NCBI RefSeq assembly: GCF_014647975.1
Contig: NZ_BMQF01000012.1
Location: 62,001 to 126,000, forward strand
Origin: Streptomyces fumigatiscleroticus
Lineage (GTDB): Bacteria > Actinomycetota > Actinomycetes > Streptomycetales > Streptomycetaceae
Length of the DNA stretch: 64,000 bases
Reading direction: 5' to 3'
Of this stretch, positions 33,830 to 42,178 are shown one piece after another. Position numbers and translations under genes: made by a program. A model generated the notes under the pieces. The model had not been told where the DNA came from, ran no database searches, and saw nothing but the letters and a program-made list of their open reading frames with translations. Position 1 is the stretch's first letter. Each line of letters opens with the position of its first letter.

Positions 33830-34201
33830 TCAGACCCCGAGCAGGTCGACCACGAAGATCAGGGTCTCACCGGGCTTGATCGCCGGGGTGGGGCTCTGGT
33901 TGCCGTAGGCGAGGTGGGCCGGGATGGTCAGCTGGCGGCGGCCGCCGACCTTCATGCCCTGCACGCCCTGGTCCCAGCCCTTGATGACCCGGCCGCCGCC
34001 CAGCGGGAAGCGGAAGGGAGTACCCCGGTTCCAGCTGGCGTCGAACTCCTCACCCGTGCTGAAGGCGACACCCACGTAGTGGACGGTGACGACCTGGCCG
34101 GCCTGCGCCACCTCGCCGTCGCCCTCCCAGATGTCCTTGATCTCGAGGTCCGCCGGGGGCTCGCCGCCGGGGAAGTCGATCTCGGGCTTGTCGATGTTCA
34201 C
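33830..34201 (-). CDS. FKBP-type peptidyl-prolyl isomerase (cytosolic)
   Basis: Single-domain FKBP of 123 residues: VTVHYVGVAFSTGEEFDASW, FPLGGGRVIKGWDQGVQGMKVGG, LAYGNQ and GETLIFVVDLLGV are the standard elements lining the isomerase pocket. There is no signal sequence when the GTG at 34201 is used; GGAG lies eight bases upstream. It assists protein folding in the cytoplasm. It directly follows a two-domain FKBP lipoprotein gene on the same strand (60 bp). Confidence 0.94.
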   Translation of the reverse strand: MNIDKPEIDFPGGEPPADLEIKDIWEGDGEVAQAGQVVTVHYVGVAFSTGEEFDASWNRGTPFRFPLGGGRVIKGWDQGVQGMKVGGRRQLTIPAHLAYGNQSPTPAIKPGETLIFVVDLLGV

Positions 34202-34261
34202 GTCTTCAGCTCCTGCGTATTCGCGAAAAGGCAACGGCCCCAGTCTCGCATCCCCTCTGCC

Positions 34262-35251
34262 TCACATCTTCGCCAGGATGTCGACCGAGAAGACGAGCGT
34301 GGAATCCTTCTCGATGCCGCTGCCGCTCGGCGGGCTGTCGCCGTAGCCCAGGTCCGGCGGGATGACGATCAGGACGCGGCTGCCGACCTTCTTGCCGGTC
34401 AGGCCCTGCGCCCAGCCCTTGACGACCTGCTGGAGCGAGAAGGACGTCAGGTCCTTGCGGCTGTACGTCGAGTCGAACTCCTTGCCCGTCTTCCACACCA
34501 CGCCCTTGTACTGCACGAGCACGGTGTCGTCCGCGGCCACCTTCTCGCCGTCGCCCTCGAGGATGTAGTTCGCGACCAGCTTCTTCGGTGCGTCGGCCCC
34601 CGGCACCTTGATCTTGGGCGCCTTGCCGTCGGTGTTGGTGCCCACCGTGGGCACACCGGTGTCGTCCTGGGCGACCTTGGTGCCCTTGGCGGAGCTGTCG
34701 GCGTTGTACGTCTCCTCCACATCCACCACGAACAGCAGCGTGTCGGTGCCCTTGACGCCCAGCTGGCTGTTGCCCTGCTCGCCGTAGGCCCAGGTGGGCG
34801 GCACCGAGAACAGGACGCGGCTGCCGGTCTTCTTGCCGGTGAGCGCGTACTTCCAGCCCTCCATGACGGTCAGCTGGGTGAGCAGCGGGGTCTTGGCGTC
34901 GTAGGAGTTGGAGAACTCCTTGCCGCCCCAGACCTGGCCCAGGTAGTGCGCCTTGAGGTAGTCGCCCTCGGTCACCGGCCTGCCGCTGCCCGCGATCACC
35001 GTCTTCACCGCGAGCTGGTCCGAGGGCTCGCCGGCGGCCTTGGCGAGCGTCGGCTTCTCACCGAACCTGGCGCCCTGGGTGATCGCGGGCAGCGGGCCGT
35101 CGACGATCTTCGGCGGCGGCGCCGAGGTGGCCGACGCGGAGGGCGAGGCGCTGTCGCTGGCCTTGCTCGACGAATCGGACTCGTCGTCACCGCACGCGGC
35201 GAGTGTGACCAGTCCAGCGGGTACGGCGATGAGTAGGGAGCGTCGGCGCAC
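34262..35251 (-). CDS. Two-domain FKBP-type isomerase lipoprotein
   Basis: Exported lipoprotein of 329 residues: signal peptide with lipobox LVTLAAC (Cys20), a Ser/Ala-rich tether to about residue 45, then two FKBP domains (about 80-160 with YLKAHYLGQVWGGKEF and GWKYALTGKKTGSR; about 225-325 with VLVQYKGVVWKTGKEFDSTY and GWAQGLTGKKVGSR). The second keeps the LGYGD loop, the first WAYGEQ. It would fold proteins at the outer membrane face. GTG start at 35251. It lies between pafA and the cytosolic FKBP. Confidence 0.94.
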   Translation of the reverse strand: MRRRSLLIAVPAGLVTLAACGDDESDSSSKASDSASPSASATSAPPPKIVDGPLPAITQGARFGEKPTLAKAAGEPSDQLAVKTVIAGSGRPVTEGDYLKAHYLGQVWGGKEFSNSYDAKTPLLTQLTVMEGWKYALTGKKTGSRVLFSVPPTWAYGEQGNSQLGVKGTDTLLFVVDVEETYNADSSAKGTKVAQDDTGVPTVGTNTDGKAPKIKVPGADAPKKLVANYILEGDGEKVAADDTVLVQYKGVVWKTGKEFDSTYSRKDLTSFSLQQVVKGWAQGLTGKKVGSRVLIVIPPDLGYGDSPPSGSGIEKDSTLVFSVDILAKM

Positions 35252-35316
35252 GGTGGGGGCCTCGTAATCGGTCGATCTTGTGGATGGCGTGCCCGCGCAA
35301 CTCTACGGCGTGCGAA

Positions 35317-35345
35317 GGGCGCCGTACGGGAAACGTACGGCGCCC
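35317..35345 (-). terminator. Terminator of pafA
   Basis: Perfect 12-bp stem GGGCGCCGTACG / CGTACGGCGCCC with a GGAAA loop, 37 bp beyond the pafA stop and before the FKBP lipoprotein start. Confidence 0.85.
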
Positions 35346-35381
35346 GTGTGGCGCTCCGGCGATACGTGCGGAAGGCGCCGC

Positions 35382-36743
35382 TCACATCCCGGCGATGAGT
35401 TTCTCCACCCGGTCGTCCACCGAACGGAACGGGTCCTTGCACAACACCGTGCGCTGAGCCTGGTCGTTGAGCTTCAGATGGACCCAGTCGACGGTGAAGT
35501 CACGGCGCTGTTCCTGGGCCCGCCGGATGAAGTCGCCGCGCAGCCGGGCCCGGGTGGTCTGCGGCGGCACGGACTTGCCCTCGAAGATCTTCAGGTCGTT
35601 GCAGACGCGGGCGGCCTGCCCCTTCTTCTCCAGCAGGTAGTACAGCCCTCGCCGGCGGTGGATGTCGTGGTACGCCAGGTCTATCTGAGCGACCCGCGGG
35701 TGCGACATGGTCATGTTGTGCTTGCCGCGGTAGCGCTCGATGAGCTTGTACTTCATGACCCAGTCGATCTCGGTGCCGATACGGTCGAGATCCTCGGACT
35801 CGATCGCGTCCAGCGTCCGGCCCCACAGCTCCAGCACCCGCTCCACGGTCCCGGTGCGGATACCGCGACGCTCGCAGAAGTCCACGGCCTTCTCGTAGTA
35901 CTCGCGCTGCACCTCCAGGGCGGACGCCTCACGGCCGCTCGCCAGACGCACCTTGCGCCGGCCGGTGATGTCATGGCTGACCTCGCGGATCGCCCGGATC
36001 GGGTTCTCCAGGGTCAGGTCCCGCATCACCGTGCCCGCCTCGATCATGCGCAGCACCAGGTCGGTGGCGCCGACCTTGAGCAGCATGGTCGTCTCGGACA
36101 TGTTCGAGTCGCCCACGATGACATGCAGGCGGCGGTAGCGCTCGGCGTCGGCGTGCGGCTCGTCGCGCGTGTTGATGATGGGCCGGGAACGGGTCGTCGC
36201 CGAGGAGACACCCTCCCAGATGTGCTCGGCACGCTGACTGACGCAGTACACGGCACCGCGCGGTGTCTGGAGCACCTTGCCCGCGCCGCACAGCAGCTGC
36301 CGCGTGACGAGGAACGGGATGAGGATGTCCGCGAGCCGGGAGAACTCCCCGTGCCGCGCCACCAGGTAGTTCTCGTGGCACCCGTAGGAGTTGCCCGCCG
36401 AGTCGGTGTTGTTCTTGAAGAGGTAGACGTCGCCCGCGATCCCCTCCTCGTGCAGGCGTCGTTCGGCGTCTACCAGGAGTCCCTCCAGAATGCGCTCGCC
36501 CGCCTTGTCGTGGGTGACGAGTTCGATCACGTTGTCACATTCGGGTGTGGCGTATTCCGGATGTGACCCCACGTCGAGATAAAGGCGGGCGCCGTTCCGC
36601 AGAAAGACATTGCTGCTGCGGCCCCATGACACGACACGGCGGAAGAGGTAACGCGCCACCTCGTCAGGCGACAGGCGGCGCTGTCCCCTGAACGTGCACG
36701 TGACGCCGTACTCGTTCTCCAGCCCGAAAATGCGGCGGTCCAT
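35382..36743 (-). CDS. pafA: Pup ligase PafA
   Basis: Ligase that attaches Pup through its C-terminal Glu to substrate lysines, ATP-dependent; 453 residues, the family size. Conserved GS-like elements include GLENEYGVTC (catalytic Glu/metal ligands), RNGARLYLDVGSHPEYATPEC with the active-site Asp57, FKNNTDSAGNSYG and RDEPHADAERYRRLHV. It lacks the extra loop that marks Dop. ATG 36743 lies 9 bp after the MFS gene stop, so the two are probably cotranscribed. It is 2.8 kb away from the prcBA-pup-dop-arc group. Confidence 0.97.
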   Translation of the reverse strand: MDRRIFGLENEYGVTCTFRGQRRLSPDEVARYLFRRVVSWGRSSNVFLRNGARLYLDVGSHPEYATPECDNVIELVTHDKAGERILEGLLVDAERRLHEEGIAGDVYLFKNNTDSAGNSYGCHENYLVARHGEFSRLADILIPFLVTRQLLCGAGKVLQTPRGAVYCVSQRAEHIWEGVSSATTRSRPIINTRDEPHADAERYRRLHVIVGDSNMSETTMLLKVGATDLVLRMIEAGTVMRDLTLENPIRAIREVSHDITGRRKVRLASGREASALEVQREYYEKAVDFCERRGIRTGTVERVLELWGRTLDAIESEDLDRIGTEIDWVMKYKLIERYRGKHNMTMSHPRVAQIDLAYHDIHRRRGLYYLLEKKGQAARVCNDLKIFEGKSVPPQTTRARLRGDFIRRAQEQRRDFTVDWVHLKLNDQAQRTVLCKDPFRSVDDRVEKLIAGM

Positions 36744-36752
36744 GACTGAACA

Positions 36753-38012
36753 TTACGCCCGATCCCCGGAGCTGAAACGGGGTTCGACGGCACGGTTTGG
36801 ATCATTTTCCGAACTTGCCGCAACCACCGCTCCACCGGCGGGAACTGCCACTACCCGCCCCGTGGCCAGCAAAACCAGCAAGGACACGCCACCCGCGACA
36901 CTCGGCACGGCGAACCCCCACAGGGCCCCGCCCGCCTCGACGACCGGCCCGGTCAGCCCCGTCCCCACCGACGAACCCACGGTGAACGTCGTCACCAGCC
37001 AGGAGAACGCCTCGGTGACCGTCCCCCGCGGCGCGTGCCGGTCGACCAGGACGAACGCGCAGGCGATGGCCGGCGCGAGAAAGACCCCGGCGACCACGGT
37101 CAGCAGCACCATGCCCACCGCCCCCGGCATCAGCAGCAACGGCAGATAACACACCGCCAGCAGACCCACCAGCACCCGCAGTCGCCGCCCCGGCTCGCCG
37201 CCCCACTGCCGCGCCCCGTAGACGGCACCTCCCGCCAGCGCCCCGAGCCCCAGAGCCGCCATCAGCCAGCCGTACACCGCGTCACCGCCGTGCTCGTCGG
37301 CGTACGGCACCGCGGCCACCGTGATGGACCCCAGCGCGATCCCCACGAACAGGAACGCCCCCAGCAGGACGAGCAGCCCCGGCGACCGCAGCGCCCCCAG
37401 CCAGTGCGCCTCGCGCGGCGCCGACCGCCAGGCGCGCGAGGGCGGCGACAGCACCACGGACAGCGCCCCCAGCACCCCGAGCCCGTTGAGGACGAACAGA
37501 GCGGCCTCGGCCGACCACAGGGCCACGCACACCGTCACGAGCAGCGGCCCGACGGTGAACATGACCTCCTGCGCCACGGCATCCATCGCATAGGCGGTAT
37601 GCACCTGCCCCTCCCCCCGCAGCACGCTCGGCCACAGTGCCCGCAGCCCGCCCTCCAGGGGCGGCGTGAACAGCCCGGCGGCGGCCACGGCCGCGTAGGC
37701 GAGGGCCGGCGTCCCGGTCCCGCCCACGGCGAAGACCGTCATGGCCAGCGCGGAGCCGAGCGCGGCGGGCAGCTGCACCCGGGGCTGCCCGTACAGATCC
37801 ACCAGCCGCCCCAGCACCGGCTGCCCCACGGCGTTGGCGACCCCGTACACCGCGGCCAGCGCCCCCGAAAGGCTGTAGCTGCCCCCCTCGGCCCGCACGA
37901 ACAGCACGATCGCGATGGCGGCGGTGGCGTTCGGCAACCGCCCGACGAGCGTCCCGACCAGCAGCCGGGCGGCATGCCGCGCCCGGAGGATCTCCAGATA
38001 CCCCGCGGCCAT
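36753..38012 (-). CDS. MFS-type transporter
   Basis: Major facilitator superfamily membrane protein, 419 residues with about 12 hydrophobic helices (LGRLPNATAAIAIVLFV; GVANAVGQPVLGRLVDLYGQ as the loop 2-3 signature region; GVFLAPAIACAFVLVD). ATG 38012 has GGAGG five bases upstream and is preferred over the reading from 38024. It is divergent from a LacI regulator and ends 9 bp before pafA. Efflux of a drug or sugar is likely from the family; LacI neighbourhood suggests a sugar or nucleoside. Substrate unknown. Confidence 0.9.
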   Translation of the reverse strand: MAAGYLEILRARHAARLLVGTLVGRLPNATAAIAIVLFVRAEGGSYSLSGALAAVYGVANAVGQPVLGRLVDLYGQPRVQLPAALGSALAMTVFAVGGTGTPALAYAAVAAAGLFTPPLEGGLRALWPSVLRGEGQVHTAYAMDAVAQEVMFTVGPLLVTVCVALWSAEAALFVLNGLGVLGALSVVLSPPSRAWRSAPREAHWLGALRSPGLLVLLGAFLFVGIALGSITVAAVPYADEHGGDAVYGWLMAALGLGALAGGAVYGARQWGGEPGRRLRVLVGLLAVCYLPLLLMPGAVGMVLLTVVAGVFLAPAIACAFVLVDRHAPRGTVTEAFSWLVTTFTVGSSVGTGLTGPVVEAGGALWGFAVPSVAGGVSLLVLLATGRVVAVPAGGAVVAASSENDPNRAVEPRFSSGDRA

Positions 38013-38036
38013 GACCGCCTCCACTCCCCGACGTTT

Positions 38037-38063
38037 TACGTATAACTACTTCCGCCATACGTA
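38037..38063. promoter_or_regulatory. Twin TACGTA palindromes in divergent MFS/LacI region
   Basis: TACGTA occurs at 38037-38042 and 38058-38063, centres exactly 21 bp (two helical turns) apart, between the divergent MFS and LacI genes. This is a candidate operator for the LacI-type repressor. Confidence 0.5.
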
Positions 38064-38107
38064 CCATGGCGCCTGTTCACCAGTCCAGACGAAGGAGCAG
38101 CCCGACG

Positions 38108-39118
38108 GTGACACGAGGCAGCACCCGCCCCACGAGCCGGGACGTCGCCCAGGCCGCCGGGGTCTCCCAGGCCGCCGTCTCCCTGGTCCTCGGCGACAAG
38201 TGGCGCGGACGCGTCTCGGAGGGAACGGCCCAGCGCGTCCGCGAAGCCGCCCACGCCCTGGGCTACCGCCCCAACCTCGCCGCCCGCAACCTCCGCCTGG
38301 GTCACACCCGCACCGTGCTCCTGGTCGTCCCGGCCCTGACCACGGAGTTCTTCGCCGGCGTCTACACGGGCGCCGCCCGCATCGCCGCCGACCACGGCTT
38401 CGGCGTGGTCCTCTACCCCTCCCCCGAGGGCGTCGGCCCCGCCAGGAACCCCTTCGCCTCCGCCCAGGCCGCCCTGGACGGCATCATCGCCTCCTCCATG
38501 GCCGCCGACGCCCTCACGGCGATCCGCGGCGACCAGCTGCCCCTGGTCATGCTGGACAGCGATCCCGGGGGCAGCCCCGGAGCGGCCACCGTCAACCTGG
38601 ACATCGCGGACGGCGTACGCCAGATCGCGGACCACCTCCTCGCCCTCGGCCACCGCCGCTTCCTGCACCTGGCCGCGGACGTACCGTCCTGGACCTTCGA
38701 CATCCGCGCCCGCGAACTCGCGGCCCGCATCGCCCCCGTCCCCGGCACACATCTGCGCACGACCCGAGCCCCCATCTCCATCGAGGGCGCCCGCGCCGCC
38801 GCCGAGTCCGCCCTCACGGCCCCCGGCGACCGCCCCACCGCCCTGGTCTGCGACGACGACAAACTCGCCGCCGGCGCCTACAAGGCCGTCCGCCGCCTGG
38901 GCCTGCGCATCCCCGACGACATCTCCGTCACCGGCCTGGACGACCTGGCCCTGGCCACCGCCATCGACCCCGAACTCACGACCGTACGCCTGGACGCGGA
39001 ACTCTTCGGCGAACGCGGCATGCAAGCCCTGCTGGCCCTCCTGGAGGGCAACACACCCGAGGCCCGCGACATCCCGGTGGAACTGGTCGTCCGCGCCTCC
39101 ACGGCGCCCCCGCGATAG
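38108..39118 (+). CDS. LacI-family transcriptional regulator
   Basis: LacI/GalR repressor of 336 residues. The N-terminal HTH (TSRDVAQAAGVSQAAVSLVL) is followed by a hinge helix and a periplasmic-binding-like effector domain (TRTVLLVVPALTTEFFAGVY, ISVTGLDDLALATAIDPELTTVRL). GTG 38108 is preferred because AAGGAG lies upstream (spacing slightly long); ATG 38066 would add 14 Arg/Ser-rich residues. It is divergent from the MFS gene and probably regulates it and itself through the twin TACGTA sites (inference). Effector unknown. Confidence 0.9.
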   Translation: MTRGSTRPTSRDVAQAAGVSQAAVSLVLGDKWRGRVSEGTAQRVREAAHALGYRPNLAARNLRLGHTRTVLLVVPALTTEFFAGVYTGAARIAADHGFGVVLYPSPEGVGPARNPFASAQAALDGIIASSMAADALTAIRGDQLPLVMLDSDPGGSPGAATVNLDIADGVRQIADHLLALGHRRFLHLAADVPSWTFDIRARELAARIAPVPGTHLRTTRAPISIEGARAAAESALTAPGDRPTALVCDDDKLAAGAYKAVRRLGLRIPDDISVTGLDDLALATAIDPELTTVRLDAELFGERGMQALLALLEGNTPEARDIPVELVVRASTAPPR

Positions 39119-39306
39119 CCCGGCGACCGGGCGGACCACGCACCCGCGGTCGCCCGCGGCGCCGAGGGGACGTGTCGGGGGGTGCCCGCCCGCAGCGGCT
39201 GGCGCGTCGACCCGGGCACGTCGGTCAGCGACCGATTCCGCGCCAGACCGAGGACGGACACCCCCCGGCGCGGCCCCGCCCACACCACCGCAGGCACGAC
39301 AAGCCC

Positions 39307-39460
39307 CCGCACAGACCGCCGCAGGCCCCCCGGCGCGCCCCCACCCGCACAGACCGCCGCAGGCCCCCCCGACGCAACCCCACCCGCACAGACCGCCGCA
39401 GACCCCCCGACGCAACCCCACCCGCACAGACCGCCGCAGGCCCCCGTGACACGGCCCCGC
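39307..39460. repeat. Tandem array of 38/39-bp units
   Basis: Four copies of CCGCACAGACCGCCGCAG plus a C-rich tail start at 39307, 39345, 39384 and 39422. They lie between the convergent lacI-type gene and prcA. No coding capacity is likely: the unit alternates between 38 and 39 bp, so reading frame shifts. Confidence 0.9.
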
Positions 39461-39513
39461 ACACACAACACGCCCCCCACCCACCACGGGCCGCAGACAC
39501 CCCCCGAAACCAC

Positions 39514-39546
39514 CGTGCGCCCCGGCCGACAAGACCAGGGCGCACG
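39514..39546 (-). terminator. Terminator after prcA
   Basis: Arms CGTGCGCCC (39514-39522) and GGGCGCACG (39538-39546) form a 9-bp stem 22 bp past the prcA stop. Confidence 0.65.
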
Positions 39547-39568
39547 ACGGACAAGAGAAAGCGACGGT

Positions 39569-40318
39569 CTACTCCTCGCCCTCCGAGGACTCCTCCGCCT
39601 CGGAGGCCGTCTGCGCCCCGCCGGCCTCGAGCAGCCGCGACAGCTGCCCGCCCACGATCCGCTTGAACTTCCGCTTCTGCGGCCGCGTCCGGTCCAGCAC
39701 CGCGACCTCCAGACGCTCCGCGGGAATCTCCCGCTGGCTCCCGTTCGTGTCCCGGGACAGCGACTGCACCGCGAGCTGCAAGGCCTCCGCCAGCGACATA
39801 CCGTCCCGGTGCCGCTGGTCCAGATACCCGCTGATCTGCTCGGCGTTGCCGCCCACCGCCACCGAGCCGTGCTCGTCCACGATCGAGCCGTCGTGCGGCA
39901 GCCGGTAGATCTGGTCGCCCTCGGGCGTCTCCCCGACCTCGGCCACCACCAGCTCCACCTCGTACGGCTTCTCCCCCACGCTGGAGAAGATCGTGCCGAG
40001 CGTCTGGGCATAGACGTTCGCGAGCCCGCGAGCCGTCACGTCGTCCCGGTCATAGGTGTAGCCCCGCAGATCCGCGTACCGCACACCACCGATCCGCAGG
40101 TTCTCGTACTCGTTGTACTTGCCGGCGGCCGCGAAGCCGATCCGGTCATAGATCTCGCTGAACTTGTGCAGCGCACGGGACGGGTTCTCGCCGACGAAGA
40201 CGATGCCGTCGGCGTACTGCAGCACGACCAGGCTGCGACCGCGGGCGATGCCCTTGCGGGCGTACTCCGCCCGGTCGGCCATGGCCTGCTGGGGTGAGAC
40301 ATAGAACGGCGTCGACAC
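39569..40318 (-). CDS. prcA: 20S proteasome alpha subunit
   Basis: Alpha subunit of the actinobacterial 20S proteasome, 249 residues; forms the outer heptameric rings that gate the chamber and dock ARC. N-terminal gate sequence MSTPFYVSPQQAMADRAEY and EYARKGIARGRSLVVLQY match the family, with no catalytic Thr. The C-terminal tail is acidic (EAEESSEGEE), as in Streptomyces PrcA. GTG start at 40318. It follows prcB by 62 bp. Confidence 0.97.
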   Translation of the reverse strand: MSTPFYVSPQQAMADRAEYARKGIARGRSLVVLQYADGIVFVGENPSRALHKFSEIYDRIGFAAAGKYNEYENLRIGGVRYADLRGYTYDRDDVTARGLANVYAQTLGTIFSSVGEKPYEVELVVAEVGETPEGDQIYRLPHDGSIVDEHGSVAVGGNAEQISGYLDQRHRDGMSLAEALQLAVQSLSRDTNGSQREIPAERLEVAVLDRTRPQKRKFKRIVGGQLSRLLEAGGAQTASEAEESSEGEE

Positions 40319-40380
40319 CGGTTATCCGTCCCTTTCTGTGACAGTCACTGGATCACCTGACAACAACACAGCGCGCGCCC

Positions 40381-41226
40381 CTACAGCAGCGCCGCCCGCG
40401 GACCGTCGGGCTGCTCCAGCCGCCGTTCCAGGACGGAGCGGGCGATCTCGGACGCCTCGTCCTCGGTGAGCCGGCGGAAGCCGTCCTCGGTGATCACGGT
40501 GACGATCGGATAGATCCGGCGGGCGACGTCGGGACCGCCGGTCGCCGAGTCGTCGTCGGCCGCGTCGTACAGAGCCTGCACCACGAGCGTCGTGGCCTGC
40601 TCCTCCGTCAGGTCGTCCCGGAAGAGCTTCTTCATGGCCCCGCGCGCGAAGATCGACCCGGAGCCGGTGGCGGCGTACCCGTGCTCCTCGGAGCGACCGC
40701 CCGTCACGTCGTACGAGAAGATGCGCCCCTTGGCCCGGTCCAGGTCGAACCCGGCGAACAGCGGCACCACGGCCAGCCCCTGCATGGCCATGCCCAGATT
40801 GCTGCGGATCATGGTCGACAGCCGGTTCGCCTTGCCCTCCAGCGACAGCTGAGCGCCCTCGACCTTCTCGAAGTGTTCCAGCTCCAGCTGGAACAGCTTG
40901 ACCATCTCCACGGCCAGACCCGCCGTACCGGCGATGCCCACCGCCGAGTACTCGTCGGCCGGGAAGACCTTCTCGATGTCCCGCTGGGCGATGACATTGC
41001 CCATGGTGGCCCGCCGGTCACCGGCGAGCACCACGCCGCCGGGGAACGTCACGGCCACGATGGTGGTGCCGTGCGGGGCCTCCACCACGCCCTGCACGGG
41101 CGGCAGTTGACGCTTGCCCGGCAGCAGCTCGGGCTGGTGCTCGGACAGGAAGTCCATGAAGGAGGAAGACCCCGGCGTCAGGAAGGCAGCCGGCAGACGC
41201 CCGGTGCTACGAGTGTTGGCTTCCAC
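40381..41226 (-). CDS. prcB: 20S proteasome beta subunit
   Basis: Catalytic beta subunit, 281 residues. It is made with a propeptide of about 53 residues; the mature N-terminal nucleophile is Thr54 in HGTTIVAV. Lys in AGDRR region and YDAADDDSATGGPD near the end match actinobacterial PrcB. GTG 41226 (MEANTRSTG) is preceded by GGAAGG and agrees with the known S. coelicolor N-terminus. The first 49 bases lie inside the end of the endonuclease VII-like gene in another frame, so translation may be coupled. Confidence 0.97.
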   Translation of the reverse strand: MEANTRSTGRLPAAFLTPGSSSFMDFLSEHQPELLPGKRQLPPVQGVVEAPHGTTIVAVTFPGGVVLAGDRRATMGNVIAQRDIEKVFPADEYSAVGIAGTAGLAVEMVKLFQLELEHFEKVEGAQLSLEGKANRLSTMIRSNLGMAMQGLAVVPLFAGFDLDRAKGRIFSYDVTGGRSEEHGYAATGSGSIFARGAMKKLFRDDLTEEQATTLVVQALYDAADDDSATGGPDVARRIYPIVTVITEDGFRRLTEDEASEIARSVLERRLEQPDGPRAALL

Positions 41227-41738
41227 GCGATTCCTTCCACGTATGCAGCAGCCCGCCTCATGACGTCGGGCCGATCCTTGAGCTGCCCCAGTGCAGCGTT
41301 GCAGCTGAAGCACAGTACGCCACGGACCCTACCCGTCCCGTGGCAGTGGTCCACGTACGCTGCGGGAGCTGACAGACATATACAGCAGACGCCTCCCCGA
41401 GAGGCGATCAACTCGTCCCGTTCGGCCTCGGTGAGGCCGTACTGGCGCTTCAGGTGACCGGCACGCCCTTCCGCGGCTCGGCACGCCTTGCGGCGCGTCG
41501 ACAGGCCGTCGGACGCGGTCGCGTTGCGATGCCACTCGCTGTGGGGTCTCACCGCACCGCACGTCCGGCAGAACATGTGCCCGGCCGGAACGTCCACCCT
41601 CTCCCGGCGGCGCCGGTAGCGCGCGGCACCGTGGTCCGCCACGCACTCCCGGCACCGCACCTGAAGACCGTCACGCCGGTTCTTGTCCGGTGCGATCTTG
41701 CAGCCAGTGCACTTCTTCTCGTCCGGCCCGTCAGCCAC
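41178..41738 (-). CDS. Endonuclease VII-like HNH/His-Me nuclease in the proteasome operon
   Basis: 186-residue protein of the recombination endonuclease VII family (T4 gp49-type His-Me nuclease). The C-terminal core has the full signature: CCIC, then DHCHGTGRVRGVLCFSCN and ALGQLKD, giving the zinc CxxC pairs and the catalytic His. Two further CxxC pairs precede it (CTGC...CREC and CRTC), so it may carry an extra zinc module. GTG 41738 has GGGGGATAGG before it. It lies between pup (50 bp) and prcB (49-bp overlap, other frame). T4 gp49 resolves branched DNA; the role in a proteasome operon is not known to me. Expression with prcBA is nearly certain from the overlap. Confidence 0.88.
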   Translation of the reverse strand: MADGPDEKKCTGCKIAPDKNRRDGLQVRCRECVADHGAARYRRRRERVDVPAGHMFCRTCGAVRPHSEWHRNATASDGLSTRRKACRAAEGRAGHLKRQYGLTEAERDELIASRGGVCCICLSAPAAYVDHCHGTGRVRGVLCFSCNAALGQLKDRPDVMRRAAAYVEGIAWKPTLVAPGVCRLPS

Positions 41739-41788
41739 CCTATCCCCCGGCCACCTTCACTTCGAAGGTTCAAGCGGCCATGAGGCCC

Positions 41789-42007
41789 TTACTCTCCGCC
41801 TTTTTGCACGAAGCTTCGAACGAAATCCTCGGCGTTCTCTTCGAGTACATCGTCGATCTCGTCCAGCACCGAGTCCACGTCGTCGCTCAGCTTCTCGTGC
41901 CGTTCCTTGAGGTCCTCGCTCGCCTGCGCGTCCTGCGCCTGCTCCTCGACCTCCTCGGTGGACCGCGTTGCCTTCTGCTGTCCGCCGCCGGTGTCCTTGG
42001 TCGCCAT
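41789..42007 (-). CDS. pup: Prokaryotic ubiquitin-like protein Pup
   Basis: Intrinsically disordered 72-residue tag. Acidic, Gln-rich N-terminal half (TRSTEEVEEQAQDAQ) and conserved helical C-terminal half (LDEIDDVLEENAEDFVRSFV) that binds ARC coiled coils. The C-terminus is KGGE, with the Glu encoded directly (GAG before TAA), so PafA could use it without deamidation. ATG 42007. It follows dop by 171 bp and precedes the endonuclease VII-like gene. Confidence 0.97.
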   Translation of the reverse strand: MATKDTGGGQQKATRSTEEVEEQAQDAQASEDLKERHEKLSDDVDSVLDEIDDVLEENAEDFVRSFVQKGGE

Positions 42008-42178
42008 CACCCTCACCCCGCTCGGTTCGCCCGACACAGTTCGCTCGGTCAAGATCAGACCCTACAAGCCGGGTCTGACAATGGCCCCGTAGTTGCTAAA
42101 AACGTACGAGGACCATCTCGATGATTCCCGGACCCGGGATTTTCCACCCTGCCCGGCCGACTTCCCGCGAGTACCCAC

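Noticed and set aside
38066..38107. ATG 38066 as the LacI start
   Set aside because: It lies three bases after a TACGTA operator candidate and lacks a ribosome site; GTG 38108 has AAGGAG upstream. Not excluded.
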